DNA of 64,000 nucleotides from Acinetobacter sp. ANC 4648 (GTDB lineage Bacteria; Pseudomonadota; Gammaproteobacteria; Pseudomonadales; Moraxellaceae): positions 1 through 64,000 of the forward strand of contig NZ_NEGI01000005.1 of NCBI RefSeq assembly GCF_002135345.1, in the 5' to 3' direction. The notes under the pieces were generated by a model that was given only the letters and a program-made list of their open reading frames with translations, had not been told where the DNA came from and ran no database searches. The translations under genes and the position numbers were made by a program. Each line of letters begins with the position of its first letter. The first letter of the stretch is position 1. This document shows positions 62,564-64,000 of the stretch, in pieces.

Positions 62564-64000
62564 TTATTTCAACATATGCGTTTTCAATCTTACAATTTCA
62601 TCACGCAAACGGGCTGCTTGCTCAAACTGCAATTCTTTTGATGCCTTTAGCATCTCTTTTTCCAACTTACTCATGTGCTTTGTGAATAATTTCATATCAG
62701 ATAAAATATGACGTTCATCTGCAGTTAAAGCTTTTACTTGACCAATGATTGGATCGTCAAATTGATCATCTTCAAGTATTTCACCTGTATCAATTTCACG
62801 AATCGCCTGACGTACGGTACTGCGCGGAGTAATACCATGCTCTTTATTAAACTCCATCTGCTTTTCACGACGACGTTCGGTTTCCTCAATCGCTTTACGC
62901 ATAGATTCAGTAATACGATCAGCATAAAGAATCGCTTTACCCTTCACATTACGTGCCGCTCGACCAATGGTTTGAATCAACGCACGCTCTGAACGCAAGA
63001 ATCCCTCTTTATCTGCATCTAGGATGGCGACCAAAGATACTTCTGGCATATCCAAACCTTCACGCAATAAGTTAATCCCAATTAACACATCATGTATACC
63101 AGTACGCAGTTCATGAATAATTTTGACTCGCTCCACCGTATCAATATCGGAGTGTAAATACGCGACTTTTACCCCGTACTCTTTTAGGTAAGAGGTTAAA
63201 TCTTCCGCCATCCGCTTAGTCAAAGTGGTAATCAAAACTCGCTCATTCAATGCTGCACGAATGTTAATTTCAGATAAAACATCATCTACTTGGGTAAGCA
63301 CTGGGCGTACTTCAATCTCAGGATCGAGTAATCCCGTTGGACGTACTACCTGTTCTGCAATTTGTTCAGATTTTTCTAATTCGTACTTCGCTGGTGTAGC
63401 ACTGACATAGATAGTCATTGGAACAATGCGCTCCCACTCTTCAAATTGCATTGGGCGATTATCTAAGGCACTGGGTAAGCGGAACCCATAATTCACTAAA
63501 TTTTCTTTACGAGAGCGGTCCCCTTTATACATGGCACCAATTTGTGGCACGGTCACATGTGATTCATCAATAATGAGTAATGCATCATCTGGTAAATAAT
63601 CAAATAAGGTCGGTGGTGCTTCACCAGATGGTCGACCAGATAAATGTCGTGAATAGTTTTCGATACCATTGGTATAACCCAACTGCTGCATCATTTCTAA
63701 ATCATAACGCGTGCGTTGTTCAATCCGCTGTGCTTCAAGTAATTTATCGTGTTCTTTAAAGAAAATTAAGCGCTCTGCTAATTCGTCACGAATAGTACCA
63801 ATCGCTCGGGTTAAATTATCTTTTGGCGTAACATAATGACTTTTAGGATAAATAGTGACACGTGGCGCTTTACGCACCAATTTCCCATTAATTGGATCAA
63901 ACCAACGAATGGAATCCACTTCATCATCAAATAATTCAATCCGAATAGCATGTTGATCCGATTCCGCAGGAAAAATATCAATAATTTCGCCGCGAATTCG
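62564..64000 (-). CDS. uvrB: excinuclease ABC subunit B (UvrB), C-terminal part
   Basis: The frame runs from its stop at 62564 through the window edge (479 codons seen; [12 protein letters not shown] is the last-read region). Motifs: [74 protein letters not shown] and [12 protein letters not shown] (helicase motif VI), with the C-terminal UVR domain [20 protein letters not shown]. It scans DNA damage with UvrA and hands over to UvrC. Walker A is beyond the edge. Confidence 0.96.
   Translation of the reverse strand, partial: RIRGEIIDIFPAESDQHAIRIELFDDEVDSIRWFDPINGKLVRKAPRVTIYPKSHYVTPKDNLTRAIGTIRDELAERLIFFKEHDKLLEAQRIEQRTRYDLEMMQQLGYTNGIENYSRHLSGRPSGEAPPTLFDYLPDDALLIIDESHVTVPQIGAMYKGDRSRKENLVNYGFRLPSALDNRPMQFEEWERIVPMTIYVSATPAKYELEKSEQIAEQVVRPTGLLDPEIEVRPVLTQVDDVLSEINIRAALNERVLITTLTKRMAEDLTSYLKEYGVKVAYLHSDIDTVERVKIIHELRTGIHDVLIGINLLREGLDMPEVSLVAILDADKEGFLRSERALIQTIGRAARNVKGKAILYADRITESMRKAIEETERRREKQMEFNKEHGITPRSTVRQAIREIDTGEILEDDQFDDPIIGQVKALTADERHILSDMKLFTKHMSKLEKEMLKASKELQFEQAARLRDEIVRLKTHMLK

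Overview
The window looks like a chromosomal segment of an Acinetobacter species. The DNA is AT-rich, and the hydroxycinnamate (hca) gene set, the oxygen-dependent MesX/MesD methionine synthase pair, the extended GAPDH and the obg-proB pair all fit that genus. The species cannot be named from the sequence alone.

Bases 1 to about 19,050 are most of a lambdoid prophage whose left end lies outside the window. Leftward (minus strand) run DUF2280, metallopeptidase and nuclease genes near the packaging region, a tRNA-Arg(UCU), small unknown genes, a DUF1064 nuclease, replication genes P-like and O-like (with a lambda-style iteron origin inside the O gene), a CII-like regulator and Cro. Rightward run the CI repressor with four lysogenic cargo genes, then a second repressor-controlled operon with a RecA-like ATPase and a PrtN-like activator. 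Seven copies of one operator palindrome (ATAGA-N4-TCTAT) lie in two clusters and form a recognisable OR/OL-type switch. The integrase gene carries a nonsense codon and a frameshift, so the prophage is probably locked in place.

Bases 19,050 to 31,560 are a low-density zone with gene fossils: a truncated pirin, a broken GFA-type zinc protein, two frameshifted unknown genes, and a decayed second copy of the prophage nuclease gene. Tiny zinc-ribbon genes sit beside terminators related to one in the prophage. Within this zone are intact units: a cold-shock gene, TetR plus MFS transporter, the MesX-MesD-flavin reductase group and a GNAT acetyltransferase.

Bases 31,569 to 40,580 carry a minus-strand operon for a serine-type sulfatase, its radical-SAM maturase and a FadL-like outer-membrane protein, followed by two SDR dehydrogenases. 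Between the SDRs is a deletion scar that joins the stumps of a MalT-like LuxR regulator and an acyl-CoA ligase. Bases 40,814 to 50,085 hold a hydroxycinnamate catabolic cluster: repressor HcaR and transporter HcaK on one strand, hcaABCDEF on the other. No hcaG-like esterase follows.

Bases 51,089 to 64,000 are mainly housekeeping: a DUF1615 lipoprotein, a HAD phosphatase, obg, proB, a ytfH/qorB pair, an extended GAPDH, an EamA transporter, a lipocalin and the 3' part of uvrB. A 1.8-kb element remnant with a truncated P4-type integrase sits at the 3' end of proB, flanked by a 16-bp near-perfect direct repeat.
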